The position numbers were made by a program, and so were the translations under genes. 58,662 bases of DNA from an uncultured Cytophagales bacterium (GTDB lineage: Bacteria > Bacteroidota > Bacteroidia > Cytophagales > Bernardetiaceae), in contig CAKZOK010000097.1 of NCBI GenBank assembly GCA_937136415.1, forward strand, positions 1-58,662, in the 5' to 3' direction. Shown in pieces: positions 36,661 through 44,612 of the stretch (position 1 is the stretch's first letter; every line of letters starts with the position of its first letter). The notes under the pieces were generated by a model. That model did no database searches and was not told where the DNA came from. It worked only from the letters and a program-made list of their open reading frames with translations.

Positions 36661-36756
36661 TGTGATTTAGATTAAAGGTTGAAAAATTAAATAAGAAATA
36701 TTATAACTCAAATTTCGTTGATAAATTAGTAAAGAAAAGATACAGTATTTTACATT

Positions 36757-37896
36757 TTATATAGCTATACTTTTGACTTTCTCAACAGCCTTATGATATA
36801 CTTCTTCATACAAAGGCAAAATATTCGAAAGCTCAAATTCTTTTGCTCTCTTGAGTGCATTTTCTTTAAAAACGGGCAAATTATTATCATCTAAGATAGT
36901 CAGTGCATTTTTTGCCATATCTTCTACATCGCCTACATCGCTCATAAAACCACTTACCCCCTGCACATTGAGTTCTACAAGTCCACCTGCATTACTAGAA
37001 ATTACAGGAACTTGACACGCCATCGCTTCCAAAGCAGCCAAACCAAAACTCTCGGTTTCAGACGGCATCACAAACAAATCTGCTACCGACAAAACTTCCT
37101 CAATTACATCAATTTCGCCCAAAAAACGAACATCATTAGAAAGATTCAATTCTTTTACAAGGTCTTCCATCGGTCTTCTTTCAGGTCCTTCTCCAACAAG
37201 TAATAATTTGGCTTCAATCTCTTTTCTGACTTTAGCAAAAACTTTTATTACATCATCGATGCGCTTTACTTTTCTAAAATTAGAAGTATGAACTACTAAT
37301 TTTTCTCCATTCGGACAAATAGCCTTCTTAAAATGGTCTTTTTTCTGTTTTTTGAAGCGTTCTAAATCAATGAAATTTGGAATAACATCAATTTCGTTTT
37401 TCACTCCAAAGGTATCATACGTTTGTTGGCGAAGGCTATCCGAAACAGCCGTAACTCCATCAGACTCATTGATACTAAAAGTTACAACAGGCGCATAACT
37501 TGGGTCTTTTCCAACAAGCGTAATATCTGTTCCGTGCAACGTGGTAACTACTGGAATTTGTATGCCTTCTGTTTTCAAAATCTGTTTTGCCATATACGCT
37601 GACGACGCATGAGGAATGGCATAATGAACATGAAGAAGGTCAAGTTTTTCACATTTGACTACGTTTACCATTTTGCTGGCAAGAGCAAGCTCATAAGGAG
37701 GATATTTGAAAAGTGGATAAGTTCGAATATCAACTTTATGATAAAAAATATTGCCACTCAAAAGAGCAAGGCGTGAAGGTTGGTCGTAAGTAATAAAATG
37801 AACTTGATGCCCTGCTTCTGCAAGTGCTTTTCCGAGTTCAGTAGCTACTACGCCACTTCCACCATAAGTAGGATAACAGACAATTCCAATTTTCAT
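36757..37896 (-). CDS. bshA: N-acetyl-alpha-D-glucosaminyl L-malate synthase
   Basis: A 379-residue GT4 glycosyltransferase that starts bacillithiol synthesis by joining GlcNAc from UDP-GlcNAc to malate. MKIGIVCYPTYGGSGVVATE at the N-terminus, HVHYAIPHASSAYMAK near 95-110, TLHGTDITLVGKDPSY near 124-139, VIPNFIDLERF near 180 and PSETESFGLAALEAMACQVP near 280 are all typical of BshA. The length is standard. ytxJ, encoding a bacillithiol-linked redox protein, lies just upstream on the same strand, which supports the assignment. bshB and bshC are not in the window. Confidence 0.95.
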   Translation of the reverse strand: MKIGIVCYPTYGGSGVVATELGKALAEAGHQVHFITYDQPSRLALLSGNIFYHKVDIRTYPLFKYPPYELALASKMVNVVKCEKLDLLHVHYAIPHASSAYMAKQILKTEGIQIPVVTTLHGTDITLVGKDPSYAPVVTFSINESDGVTAVSDSLRQQTYDTFGVKNEIDVIPNFIDLERFKKQKKDHFKKAICPNGEKLVVHTSNFRKVKRIDDVIKVFAKVRKEIEAKLLLVGEGPERRPMEDLVKELNLSNDVRFLGEIDVIEEVLSVADLFVMPSETESFGLAALEAMACQVPVISSNAGGLVELNVQGVSGFMSDVGDVEDMAKNALTILDDNNLPVFKENALKRAKEFELSNILPLYEEVYHKAVEKVKSIAI

Positions 37897-37968
37897 TGAT
37901 GTTTTTTTAATAAGAAGTAAAAAAGAATTTGATTAAAATTTATAATGTTTTTATTCGAAGCTAACTAT

Positions 37969-38109
37969 GAACTTGTTTAAGAATATACATTTTTTCATAA
38001 AATTGAACTTGCAAACCCAATTCTATGGAAAAATAATCTAGCTTTTATTGGCGTTTTAGTGTAGCGATACCAACAAATAAACTTACAAAATCAATTCCTA
38101 AACAAGTTC
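37969..38109. repeat. Inverted-repeat element GAACTTGTTTAAGAAT, with worn GTTGGTGT module
   Basis: Left end GAACTTGTTTAAGAAT (37969-37984) and right end ATTCCTAAACAAGTTC (38094-38109) match at 15 of 16 positions when inverted. Inside, 38046-38078 carries TATTGGCGTTTTAG and GTAGCGATACCAACAA, a decayed copy of the hairpin module seen at 3000, 32584 and 48664. The element fills the gap between ytxJ and bshA. A lone right-hand end lies at 41329-41345. Confidence 0.8.
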
Positions 38110-38114
38110 TATTT

Positions 38115-38504
38115 TTAAACTGTGGTTTTTCCCATAAAATCATCAAAATAAATGGCAGAATGTGAAGCATTATAAATACATTTTCCATTTTCTATTAATA
38201 ATACTTGGGGCGATTCGTGATTAATATTCAATTCTTGTGCAATCAGATTTGAAATATCTCTATACTGAATTAAATCTAAATAATAAGGAGCTACATTTCC
38301 TATTTTTTCTTGATTCCACTGACGTTCGAAACGAGAAAGAGCCATCGTACTGATAGAACAGCGTGTGCTATGTTTGAAAATAAGCACAGGAACGGTGTCA
38401 GAATTTTTAATAATTTCTTCTAATTTTTCGGTACTTTCTAGCTTGTTCCAGTTCATTATTTTTTCATTAAAGAGTTTAGAGATGAATTTGGTAACTAAAT
38501 TCAT
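38115..38504 (-). CDS. ytxJ: Bacillithiol system redox protein YtxJ/BrxC type
   Basis: A 129-residue thioredoxin-fold protein. The signature VLIFKHSTRCSIS at 40-52 holds the single redox Cys49, and SPQVLLIENGKCIYNASHSAI near 98-118 matches the C-terminal half of the family. These monothiol bacilliredoxins remove bacillithiol from mixed disulfides. The first 14-16 residues (MNLVTKFISKLF) form a short amphipathic extension also seen in relatives; the ATG 16 codons later (38456) before NWNKLES is an alternative start. It precedes bshA by about 220 bp on the same strand, so synthesis and use of bacillithiol are encoded together. Confidence 0.9.
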   Translation of the reverse strand: MNLVTKFISKLFNEKIMNWNKLESTEKLEEIIKNSDTVPVLIFKHSTRCSISTMALSRFERQWNQEKIGNVAPYYLDLIQYRDISNLIAQELNINHESPQVLLIENGKCIYNASHSAIYFDDFMGKTTV

Positions 38505-38651
38505 TGTTTTTTTGATTAAAAATAGCGTTAAAAATTTATATTCAAAACGTGTCTTTGTGTGTAAAGTTTAGAGATTTTTTTTGAAAAACATAATTTTATA
38601 CTCGGCTTTGTATTTTTTTAAAGGTTTGGAATCAAAATAGTAAATAATGAG

Positions 38652-38689
38652 CATAAAAAAAGACAACCTAAGATATTAGATTGTCTTTT
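38652..38689 (-). terminator. Intrinsic terminator for the lipoprotein gene
   Basis: On the minus strand AAAAGACAATCTA pairs with TAGGTTGTCTTTT (one mismatch) around AATATCT, then continues with T residues. It lies 60 bp after the stop of the lipoprotein gene. Confidence 0.8.
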
Positions 38690-38749
38690 GAGTGTAAGAT
38701 TTAGCTATCCAATGTTATGGCTTTCACAACATCAACAAACTTTGAAATA

Positions 38750-39262
38750 CTATTCTCCATCTTTTTTGATAAAAGTATATACATAATTACCTCCGTTGCC
38801 CGAAATACTAAAGATAAATTGATTAATGATTTCTTCAGTCGTTGTATTTTGATACAAAAAGTAACCATGATTTCCACTTGTGTTCGAAGTTCCTAATACT
38901 TTTCCTGCTATTTGTGCCGAACCTATTGTTTGTTGTGGAATAAATAAATCAATAGCTTGAGGAGAATTTATATCTACTAATTGAATTTTGAATTGAGTTG
39001 TGCTGTCAGAGTTAGGAAAAAATTCTGTAAAAATAACTTCATCAGAAGTACTTCCTGTTCTTATATTTGCTTCTATTCCTAAAAATTCAAGGTCGCCTAC
39101 TTTAATATTTCCAGTATAATCTCCAACAATTAGAGAAGGATAATCTAACTTTGGAAGTTTTTCTTCTTTATCTTTACAAGATGAAAACATAAATAAAGAA
39201 GAAAACATAAATAAAATAAGAATATAAACAGTTTTTTTTCTTTGTTTTGATTGAATATTCAT
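38750..39262 (-). CDS. Small lipoprotein of unknown function
   Basis: A 170-residue lipoprotein whose lipobox FMFSSC puts the modified Cys at 29. The frame is open 15 codons further upstream (39307), but the Met at 39262 gives a normal signal peptide: positive residues, then YILILFMFSSLFMFSS. The mature part begins with an acidic/basic run (KDKEEK) and then beta-rich segments (LIVGDYTGNIKVGDLEFLGIEA, YVYTFIKKDGE) consistent with a small barrel or sandwich, as in calycin-like lipoproteins of the phylum. I cannot name a family. It is monocistronic, with a good terminator. Confidence 0.7.
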   Translation of the reverse strand: MNIQSKQRKKTVYILILFMFSSLFMFSSCKDKEEKLPKLDYPSLIVGDYTGNIKVGDLEFLGIEANIRTGSTSDEVIFTEFFPNSDSTTQFKIQLVDINSPQAIDLFIPQQTIGSAQIAGKVLGTSNTSGNHGYFLYQNTTTEEIINQFIFSISGNGGNYVYTFIKKDGE

Positions 39263-39467
39263 AATTTGTATAATTCTAGTGATTTTTGTTTTTTTATTAA
39301 GATGCAAAATTACGCATAAATTATTTTATAACAAGACCCTTTTTTTAAAGAAAACGCTGCATTATATTATTTTTTGACTCTTTTTTAGGAATAGGAATTA
39401 AACAAATCGCTATTTTTTTACCCAACTCGTTGATAATCAGCTATTTAAACTTGTATTTTTCAACTAG

Positions 39468-39540
39468 CTTTTTGCCATACTACTAGACATTTTTTTTGTA
39501 ACCGTCAATCACGATTTTGTCTAGTAGTATGCTTTTTTGC
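39468..39540 (+). repeat. CATACTACTAGACA element, copy 1, with flanking direct repeat
   Basis: A perfect 14-bp terminal inverted repeat CATACTACTAGACA (39476-39489) and TGTCTAGTAGTATG (39518-39531) bounds a 56-bp element. CTTTTTGC (39468-39475) on the left and CTTTTTTGC (39532-39540) on the right look like a slightly altered target duplication. The second copy is at 41266-41323 in the same orientation. Confidence 0.82.
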
Positions 39541-39558
39541 TTTACTCGTAATCGATAC

Positions 39559-40218
39559 TTAGGGTGCTAAACGCACAATTTCCCAAAGAGGCGCATACCT
39601 TTCTTCTCCATCTTCTTTCAAAAGATAGCTAATTCGGTCGTGTAAGCGACTTTCTCTGCCTTGCCAAAATTCTGCATAATCAGGTATTAAACGGTATCCT
39701 CCCCAGTTTTTGGGTCTTTCTATAAAATTTGTTTCTTCATAATTTTTTTTGATAGAATCAAAATGCCTTTCTAGCTCATCTCGTGTATTCAAAATACGGC
39801 TTTGTGGAGAAGCAATCGCTCCCATTTGGCTTTCAATAGGACGGCTTTTGAAATAATGATTCGATTCCTCTTCACTAATTTTTTCTACTTTTCCTTCTAT
39901 TCTAACTTGCCTTTCTAACTCTGCCCAAAAAAAAGTTAGGCTAGCATATTGATTTATTTCTAGGTTTTCTCCTTTTCTACTCTCATAATTTGAATAAAAA
40001 ACAAAGCCATCATCAATACTTTTCAAAAGCACAACACGAGCCGAAGGACGATTATTTTTGCCTACCGTAGAAAGTACCATGGCGTTGGCTTCTGCCGACA
40101 TATCTGCATCTAATGCTTCTTGAAACCATTTTTTAAACTGTTCGATAGGGTTTTCTGCAGTATTTTTAATATTCAACGCTGTCTTTTTATAATTTTGTCT
40201 TAAATTTCCTAAATCCAT
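39559..40218 (-). CDS. pdxH: Pyridoxamine/pyridoxine 5'-phosphate oxidase
   Basis: A 219-residue FMN enzyme that oxidises PNP/PMP to pyridoxal 5'-phosphate. MDLGNLRQNY at the start, EANAMVLSTVGKNNRPSARVVLLKS near 43-67, YSNYESRKGENL, FFWAELERQVRIEGKVEKIS, YFKSRPIESQMGAIASPQS, WGGYRLIPDYAEFWQGRESRLHDR near 170-193 and the final IVRLAP are all diagnostic. The substrate- and FMN-binding Arg/Lys positions are retained. It diverges from the DUF1573 gene and is bracketed by the two CATACTACTAGACA elements. Confidence 0.97.
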   Translation of the reverse strand: MDLGNLRQNYKKTALNIKNTAENPIEQFKKWFQEALDADMSAEANAMVLSTVGKNNRPSARVVLLKSIDDGFVFYSNYESRKGENLEINQYASLTFFWAELERQVRIEGKVEKISEEESNHYFKSRPIESQMGAIASPQSRILNTRDELERHFDSIKKNYEETNFIERPKNWGGYRLIPDYAEFWQGRESRLHDRISYLLKEDGEERYAPLWEIVRLAP

Positions 40219-40429
40219 AAAAATAATAGTTTATTGTCTGATTTTAATCTAAGTGATTTTTTTAATATAAACTCAACATTTTTTTTTGAAAGATGTTTTT
40301 TTTGAAGAATTAAAAAAAATAGGCACGAATTTTTCATTATTTATAAGGTAATAAATAAATCAATTTTGATTTAACATCTCATTAACAATTAAATTTGGAT
40401 AAAGCATCTGTTTTGATTTACTAATTTTG

Positions 40430-40437
40430 TATTTTTG
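40430..40437 (+). promoter_or_regulatory. Candidate -7 box TATTTTTG for the DUF1573 gene
   Basis: It fits TAnnTTTG, 53 bp before the ATG at 40490. TTTTG at 40411-40415 lies upstream but closer than the usual -33 spacing. A weak call in AT-rich sequence. Confidence 0.3.
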
Positions 40438-40489
40438 CCATTATCAAAACTTTATTATTCTATTTTCATCATTAAAAACTTTATTAACA

Positions 40490-41239
40490 ATGAAATTCAC
40501 AAAATACTCTTTTACATCTTTGGCTTTTAGCTTTTGTTTATTCTTATTTTTATCCTCTGGTGCAATGGCACAAGGTGTTTTTCAGTTCGAATTAGAATCT
40601 TTTGATTTTGGTTCGGTAGAAGAAGGCAACAAAGCTGAAAAGACATTTACATTCAAGAATACAGGAAATCAACCAATTATTTTGAGTAAGGTACGTGCTT
40701 CTTGTGGTTGTACAACTCCAAACTGGACTCGTGAACCTGTTATGCCAGGGCAAAATGGCAAAATTGAGGTAAGTTATAATAGTGCTGGTCGTCCTGGAGC
40801 TTTCAACAAAACAATTACAATTACTTCAAATGCAACTGAAGCAACAAAAGTGTTAAAAATTCGTGGAAACGTAGTAAGAGACCCTGCAAACGACCCAAAA
40901 ATGACAGTTGAACGCAATGTAATAGCTTTAGGCAAAATCAAAAAAGGAGAAGCTGTTACTTACAAAATATCATTTAAAAATGAAGGAAAAAAACAACTTC
41001 AAGTACATAACTTAACGAGTACATGTAGCTGTGTAAAATTAGCAGGTAGAGCCACTGCAGGCGCAGGAGAAACAAAAGAATTAGAAATCGTAATTACACC
41101 AACTCAATTAGGAGCTTTTGAAGACAACATTATTATTTATACAAATAGCCGTTCACAAGGAACTGTTAGTATCAAACTTCAAGGCAAGGTTGTAGAAGGT
41201 TCTAGTAGTATTCTTCGTAACGAAAACTCTGGATTCTAA
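40490..41239 (+). CDS. Exported protein with two DUF1573 (ASH-like) domains
   Basis: A 249-residue exported protein. The frame is open from 40427, but ATG at 40490 begins a clear signal peptide (KFTKYSFTSLAFSF to GAMAQ), so I use that start. Two Ig-like DUF1573 domains follow. The first spans about 30-125, with FDFGSVEEGNKAEKTFTFKN, RASCGCTTPNW and GKIEVSYNSAGRPG. The second spans about 128-235, with LTSTCSCVKLAG and TPTQLGAFEDNIIIYTN. Each has the conserved Cys pair of the family. Such proteins are abundant in Bacteroidota; their role is unknown, perhaps structural or as surface scaffolds. A strong terminator follows. Confidence 0.88.
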   Translation: MKFTKYSFTSLAFSFCLFLFLSSGAMAQGVFQFELESFDFGSVEEGNKAEKTFTFKNTGNQPIILSKVRASCGCTTPNWTREPVMPGQNGKIEVSYNSAGRPGAFNKTITITSNATEATKVLKIRGNVVRDPANDPKMTVERNVIALGKIKKGEAVTYKISFKNEGKKQLQVHNLTSTCSCVKLAGRATAGAGETKELEIVITPTQLGAFEDNIIIYTNSRSQGTVSIKLQGKVVEGSSSILRNENSGF

Positions 41240-41265
41240 GGAACAATTAAAAAATAGGAATTTAT

Positions 41266-41345
41266 CATACTACTAGACATTTTTATTTTGTAACCCTCAA
41301 CGACGGTTTTGTCTAGTAGTATGGTAATTTCAATTCTTAAACAAG
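41266..41345 (+). repeat. CATACTACTAGACA element, copy 2, next to a lone right end
   Basis: Terminal inverted repeat CATACTACTAGACA (41266-41279) and TGTCTAGTAGTATG (41310-41323), with an internal TTTTGTAACC segment shared with copy 1. Directly beyond it, TTTCAATTCTTAAACAAG (41328-41345) matches the right end of the 37969-38109 element, so remnants of two families abut here. Confidence 0.78.
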
Positions 41346-41355
41346 AATAAAACAC

Positions 41356-41393
41356 AAAAACCTTATTTGAAATAATCAAATAAGGTTTTTTTT
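41356..41393 (+). terminator. Strong intrinsic terminator after the DUF1573 gene
   Basis: AAAAACCTTATTTGA (41356-41370) pairs perfectly with TCAAATAAGGTTTTT (41376-41390), with a five-base loop and three more T residues. The A-rich left side allows function on both strands. Confidence 0.92.
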
Positions 41394-41525
41394 ATAGAAT
41401 TAATTTTAATAAAATTGTTGGTCTTTGAGCTGGATAATACTCCTAGTTTTTTTATTAAAATTCAATCCAAATCATTAATTTTACAAAAAAAATTAAACCT
41501 ATAAAATTTATTCTTCAAAACTCAA

Positions 41526-42029
41526 ATGAAAATTAGTATTATTACAGCTCGTTCGAAAAATGGCGTAATTGGTTCGAACAATTCTCTTCCTTGGAAAATG
41601 CCTTCAGATATGCGTTTTTTCAAACAAACAACTATTGGGCATCACGTTTTGGTAGGGCGCAAGACCTACGAAAGTTTTAGGGTTCGGCTCGTCGAACGTT
41701 CAGTGTCTATTTTGACTACAAATTCGGCTTATCAACCAACATATAAAGAAGACCAAATTATATGTTCTTTGGAAGAGGGAATCAAAAAAGCAAGAGAGCA
41801 AAATGAAACTGAGGTTTTTATTATTGGAGGCGAACAAATTTATAAAGAAGCCTTAAATAAAAATCTGGTTACCAATATGTATGTTACCGAACTTGATGCA
41901 ATTATAGAAGGAGATGCTTTTTTTCCAGATTTTGATGAGGCAAAATGGAAAATTATACGAAAAGATAGCTTTGCAGCAGGCGAAAAAAATGATTATGATT
42001 ATAGTTTTGTCTTATATGAAAAAAAATAA
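41526..42029 (+). CDS. folA: Dihydrofolate reductase
   Basis: A 167-residue NADPH enzyme reducing dihydrofolate to tetrahydrofolate. ISIITARSKNGVIGSNNSLPW at the start, KMPSDMRFFKQTTIG (catalytic Asp near 28), HHVLVGRKTYESF, FIIGGEQIYKEAL near 99-111 and VTELDAIIEGDAFFPDFD match the family. The segment after GRKTYES reads FRVRLVERS where most DHFRs have a Gly/Pro-rich GRPLPGR-like loop; the loop length is preserved but the Pro and Gly are lost. No thyA lies next to it. It converges with the lysozyme-like gene with four bases between stops. Confidence 0.93.
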   Translation: MKISIITARSKNGVIGSNNSLPWKMPSDMRFFKQTTIGHHVLVGRKTYESFRVRLVERSVSILTTNSAYQPTYKEDQIICSLEEGIKKAREQNETEVFIIGGEQIYKEALNKNLVTNMYVTELDAIIEGDAFFPDFDEAKWKIIRKDSFAAGEKNDYDYSFVLYEKK

Positions 42030-42033
42030 TTTT

Positions 42034-42666
42034 TTAATCTAAAGACGAAATATAAATTAATCCTTTATCAACATAAAGTGGGTCATACGTTTTGGCTTTC
42101 CAAAAAATAGGGTGTTTTTTTCCAGTATTATGAATATGAAACGCATTTTTATAATCTTCTTCTTCTAAATATTTTCCATAATTAGCAATGCACCATTGAA
42201 TCGCAATTTGAAGCCCTTTTTTGCCATTCAAATCATCAATCGTTAGCCCTTCTTTTATGACATGATAGCCCATAATTTGTAAAGCTCCCCACGAAGTTGC
42301 CAACATAGTAATTTCATCATCCGAATATCTTTTTAAATCTTTTTGAGTAAGGTTTGCATATCTTTTTCGTCTGCCCTCTTTTACAGCCTTCAATTTTTTG
42401 AAAACATTAGGTTCATAACGGCTTTGAGGAGGGTTTTTAGCAGAACATTCTAATAAAACTAGAGCTTTAAAATACTCTGGGGGAGCTTCTAATTCTTTAC
42501 AAATACGTTCGATTTCTTCGCCATAATTTTGCTCTACTTTTGCTATTGCTTTTATTTTTGTATGCTCCGAAAAAATAGGTTTGAGCGAATTATAAGAACA
42601 AGAACGAAAATTCCAAACAATATGAATAAGAATAACAGCCACAAATATTTTGAGAAACAAACGCAT
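42034..42666 (-). CDS. Membrane-anchored lysozyme-like protein (probable muramidase)
   Basis: A 210-residue protein with an N-terminal membrane segment at about 3-20 (LFLKIFVAVILIHIVW). The periplasmic part has ALVLLECSAKNPPQSRYEPNVF near 68-89, where the Glu in LLECS matches the catalytic Glu of lysozyme-fold N-acetylmuramidases, then TSWGALQIMGYHVI near 129-142, the usual conserved block of these enzymes. The end, PLYVDKGLIYISSLD, is unremarkable. Expected action: cleavage of peptidoglycan glycan strands, at a site tethered to the inner membrane. The exact family (N-acetylmuramidase versus SLT-like) is not certain. Confidence 0.72.
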   Translation of the reverse strand: MRLFLKIFVAVILIHIVWNFRSCSYNSLKPIFSEHTKIKAIAKVEQNYGEEIERICKELEAPPEYFKALVLLECSAKNPPQSRYEPNVFKKLKAVKEGRRKRYANLTQKDLKRYSDDEITMLATSWGALQIMGYHVIKEGLTIDDLNGKKGLQIAIQWCIANYGKYLEEEDYKNAFHIHNTGKKHPIFWKAKTYDPLYVDKGLIYISSLD

Positions 42667-42869
42667 AAGAATAATTACAAATTAAGAAATATGAGCTAAA
42701 AATTAGAGTTATTATGATAGAAGCTGTTTAAACTTTTTATTAAATTAAGTTTAAGAAAGATTGATGTATGTTCGTTTTCTTAGCAGCATTATTTTTGCAT
42801 AAATCACACTTGTAAGGAAGTATTTTTTTCATAAAAATACTATTTTTTTAGCAAGAATCAATAATAAAG

Positions 42870-43340
42870 TTAATTTTTATCGGCATCAAATTTATGATGT
42901 TTTTCTCCTCGTTTGGATAATTCACTTAAAAGCATTCTTCTAAACTGTCTTTCTGTTCGGAATAATTGCCCTATTTTTTCTACTGAAATAATACTTTTAA
43001 ATCTTTCAAAATATAATTTATCAATAGCTAATTCTTCTTCACGTAGTTCGAATGTTTTTTTGAAAGAAGTTTCTAATTTTGCTCCTGTTAGATATTTTCC
43101 TTTCTTTCGATTTTTTTTGAGTTGTTGTTTAATACTTTCTCTTTTTGCAGAATATTCGTTATAAATAGGAAAAAATTTAGCAGCTTCATCAGAAGAGAGA
43201 TTTAAGTTTTGAGTAATCATGGCTACTCGCATGGCTTTTAATTGTTCACTCATCTGTTGATTTCCATTTCTTTTTTGAGCAAAAACAGAAACAGATAAAA
43301 AAAAGAATAAAACAAATAAAGTATAAAATTTAGTATTCAT
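42870..43340 (-). CDS. Exported Spy-like protein of an ECF sigma operon
   Basis: 156 residues with signal peptide 1-22 (ending VFAQ). The mature protein is helical and basic, with AMRVAMITQNLNLSSDEAAKFFPIYNEY near 37-64, a pattern found in proteins that Bacteroidota annotations call sensor of ECF-type sigma factor. It resembles the LTXXQ/Spy periplasmic chaperones. It is the last gene of a run of three on the minus strand after an ECF sigma factor and its likely anti-sigma factor, so it may modulate or report the envelope signal. Spacing is about 50 bp to the gene before it. Confidence 0.78.
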   Translation of the reverse strand: MNTKFYTLFVLFFFLSVSVFAQKRNGNQQMSEQLKAMRVAMITQNLNLSSDEAAKFFPIYNEYSAKRESIKQQLKKNRKKGKYLTGAKLETSFKKTFELREEELAIDKLYFERFKSIISVEKIGQLFRTERQFRRMLLSELSKRGEKHHKFDADKN

Positions 43341-43390
43341 GTGATTTGATTGATTATTTTAAGAATTAAAATTAGATAATTTGCATACTT

Positions 43391-43894
43391 TTATAAATAT
43401 TCTTCTTCCAACATCAAATCTAGTGATTCTGAATCAATAGAGTTTAAATCAGATTCTTCAAAGATATTTGTTTTTTCTAAATCAGAATTTTCTGGCATAA
43501 AACTAACAACTTCGCTTTCAGAAATATCTTCATCTAACAAAAAATCTTGTATTTGTTGAGTTGATACTTCCGAAAAATCTATTTTTTGTGTTGTTGAAAG
43601 ATTTGTAATGTTTTCTAAATATGTATAATCATATTTATTTATTCCAAGCAAAACAACAAAAAGCAAAAGAATACTTGCAGCTATCCCAATAAATTGAGGC
43701 TTTTTCCAAAATGCAGGGCTACTTTTTGTTTCTTTTTTAATTGAATCAATAGAAACAGATGTTGATGTTTTATTTGGATTTTGGTGCTGTTCTTCCTTTT
43801 CTATTTGTGCATAAATTTTATCAGAAATGCTATCAAAATGAGCTTCAGTCGGCATTTGAAAAGGTTGTTTTTTGGGTATATCTTCTAATTTCAT
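43391..43894 (-). CDS. Putative anti-sigma factor, single-pass membrane protein
   Basis: 167 residues. A cytoplasmic N-terminal part of about 65 residues starts MKLEDIPKKQPFQMPTEAHF, as in Bacteroidota anti-sigma-like proteins. One TM helix at about 68-86 (FIGIAASILLLFVVLLGI) and an acidic periplasmic tail rich in Glu/Asp/Ser follow. It lacks a ZAS zinc motif. Its position, 30 bp after an ECF sigma gene and before a Spy-like protein gene, is the main reason for the call; the sequence alone would be hypothetical. Confidence 0.65.
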   Translation of the reverse strand: MKLEDIPKKQPFQMPTEAHFDSISDKIYAQIEKEEQHQNPNKTSTSVSIDSIKKETKSSPAFWKKPQFIGIAASILLLFVVLLGINKYDYTYLENITNLSTTQKIDFSEVSTQQIQDFLLDEDISESEVVSFMPENSDLEKTNIFEESDLNSIDSESLDLMLEEEYL

Positions 43895-43924
43895 TGTAAA
43901 ATTTAGTTAAATTATTTTTATATT

Positions 43925-44512
43925 TTATTGATAGTTTTCTTTCAAATAAGCCTCAATTTTTTTTGTAGCCAAATGATAAGAAGCCTTTAACGCCCCAAGA
44001 GAAGTACCTACTATTTGAGAAATTTCATTATATTTCATCTCATCAAAATACTTCATATTAAAGACTAGCCGTTGTTTATTAGGTAATGTCAAAATTGCTT
44101 TTTGAAGAATTAATTGAACTTCTTCGCCCGAAAATTGCTCATCGCTTTCTAAATTTTGCATCAATTCTTCTGATACTTCATTCATTTTCAGACCATATTT
44201 TTTCTTTTTTCTATCCAAAAAACGTAATGTTTCATTGGTTGCAATTCTATAAATCCAAGTATAAAGTTTTGCTTCATTTTTAAATTTAGCTATATTTTTC
44301 CATACCTTGACAAATACTTCTTGCAGCAAATCATCTGCATCATTAGCATCAATTACCATTTTTTTGATATGAGAATAAATGGCTTGCCTATGTAATCGCA
44401 TAATTCCATCAAAGGCAATTTTGCGTTCTTTTGGGCTACTTTGTGGGTTTTGTAATTGCCCAACCCACTTTTGCTCCTCTTTTATTTGGTTAGATTGAGT
44501 TATATCTGACAA
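43925..44512 (-). CDS. ECF-type RNA polymerase sigma factor
   Basis: 195 residues. Region 2 has DADDLLQEVFVKVWKNIAKF near 58-77 and LYTWIYRIATNETLRFLDR near 82-100; region 4 has LTLPNKQRLVFNMKYFDEMKYNEIS near 137-161 and the helix-turn-helix GTSLGALKASYHLATKKIEAYL. It should direct an extracytoplasmic stress regulon and be held by the membrane protein encoded next. First gene of a three-gene module on the minus strand, divergent from the AEC transporter with only 100 bp between. Confidence 0.93.
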   Translation of the reverse strand: MSDITQSNQIKEEQKWVGQLQNPQSSPKERKIAFDGIMRLHRQAIYSHIKKMVIDANDADDLLQEVFVKVWKNIAKFKNEAKLYTWIYRIATNETLRFLDRKKKKYGLKMNEVSEELMQNLESDEQFSGEEVQLILQKAILTLPNKQRLVFNMKYFDEMKYNEISQIVGTSLGALKASYHLATKKIEAYLKENYQ

Positions 44513-44612
44513 AGAAAATAGATTAAAAGGAAAATAAATAAAATTTTAGTAAAATGGACTTATCTATTAGACACACAAAATGAATAAAAGTTTAATCAAA
44601 AAATAAAAAATA

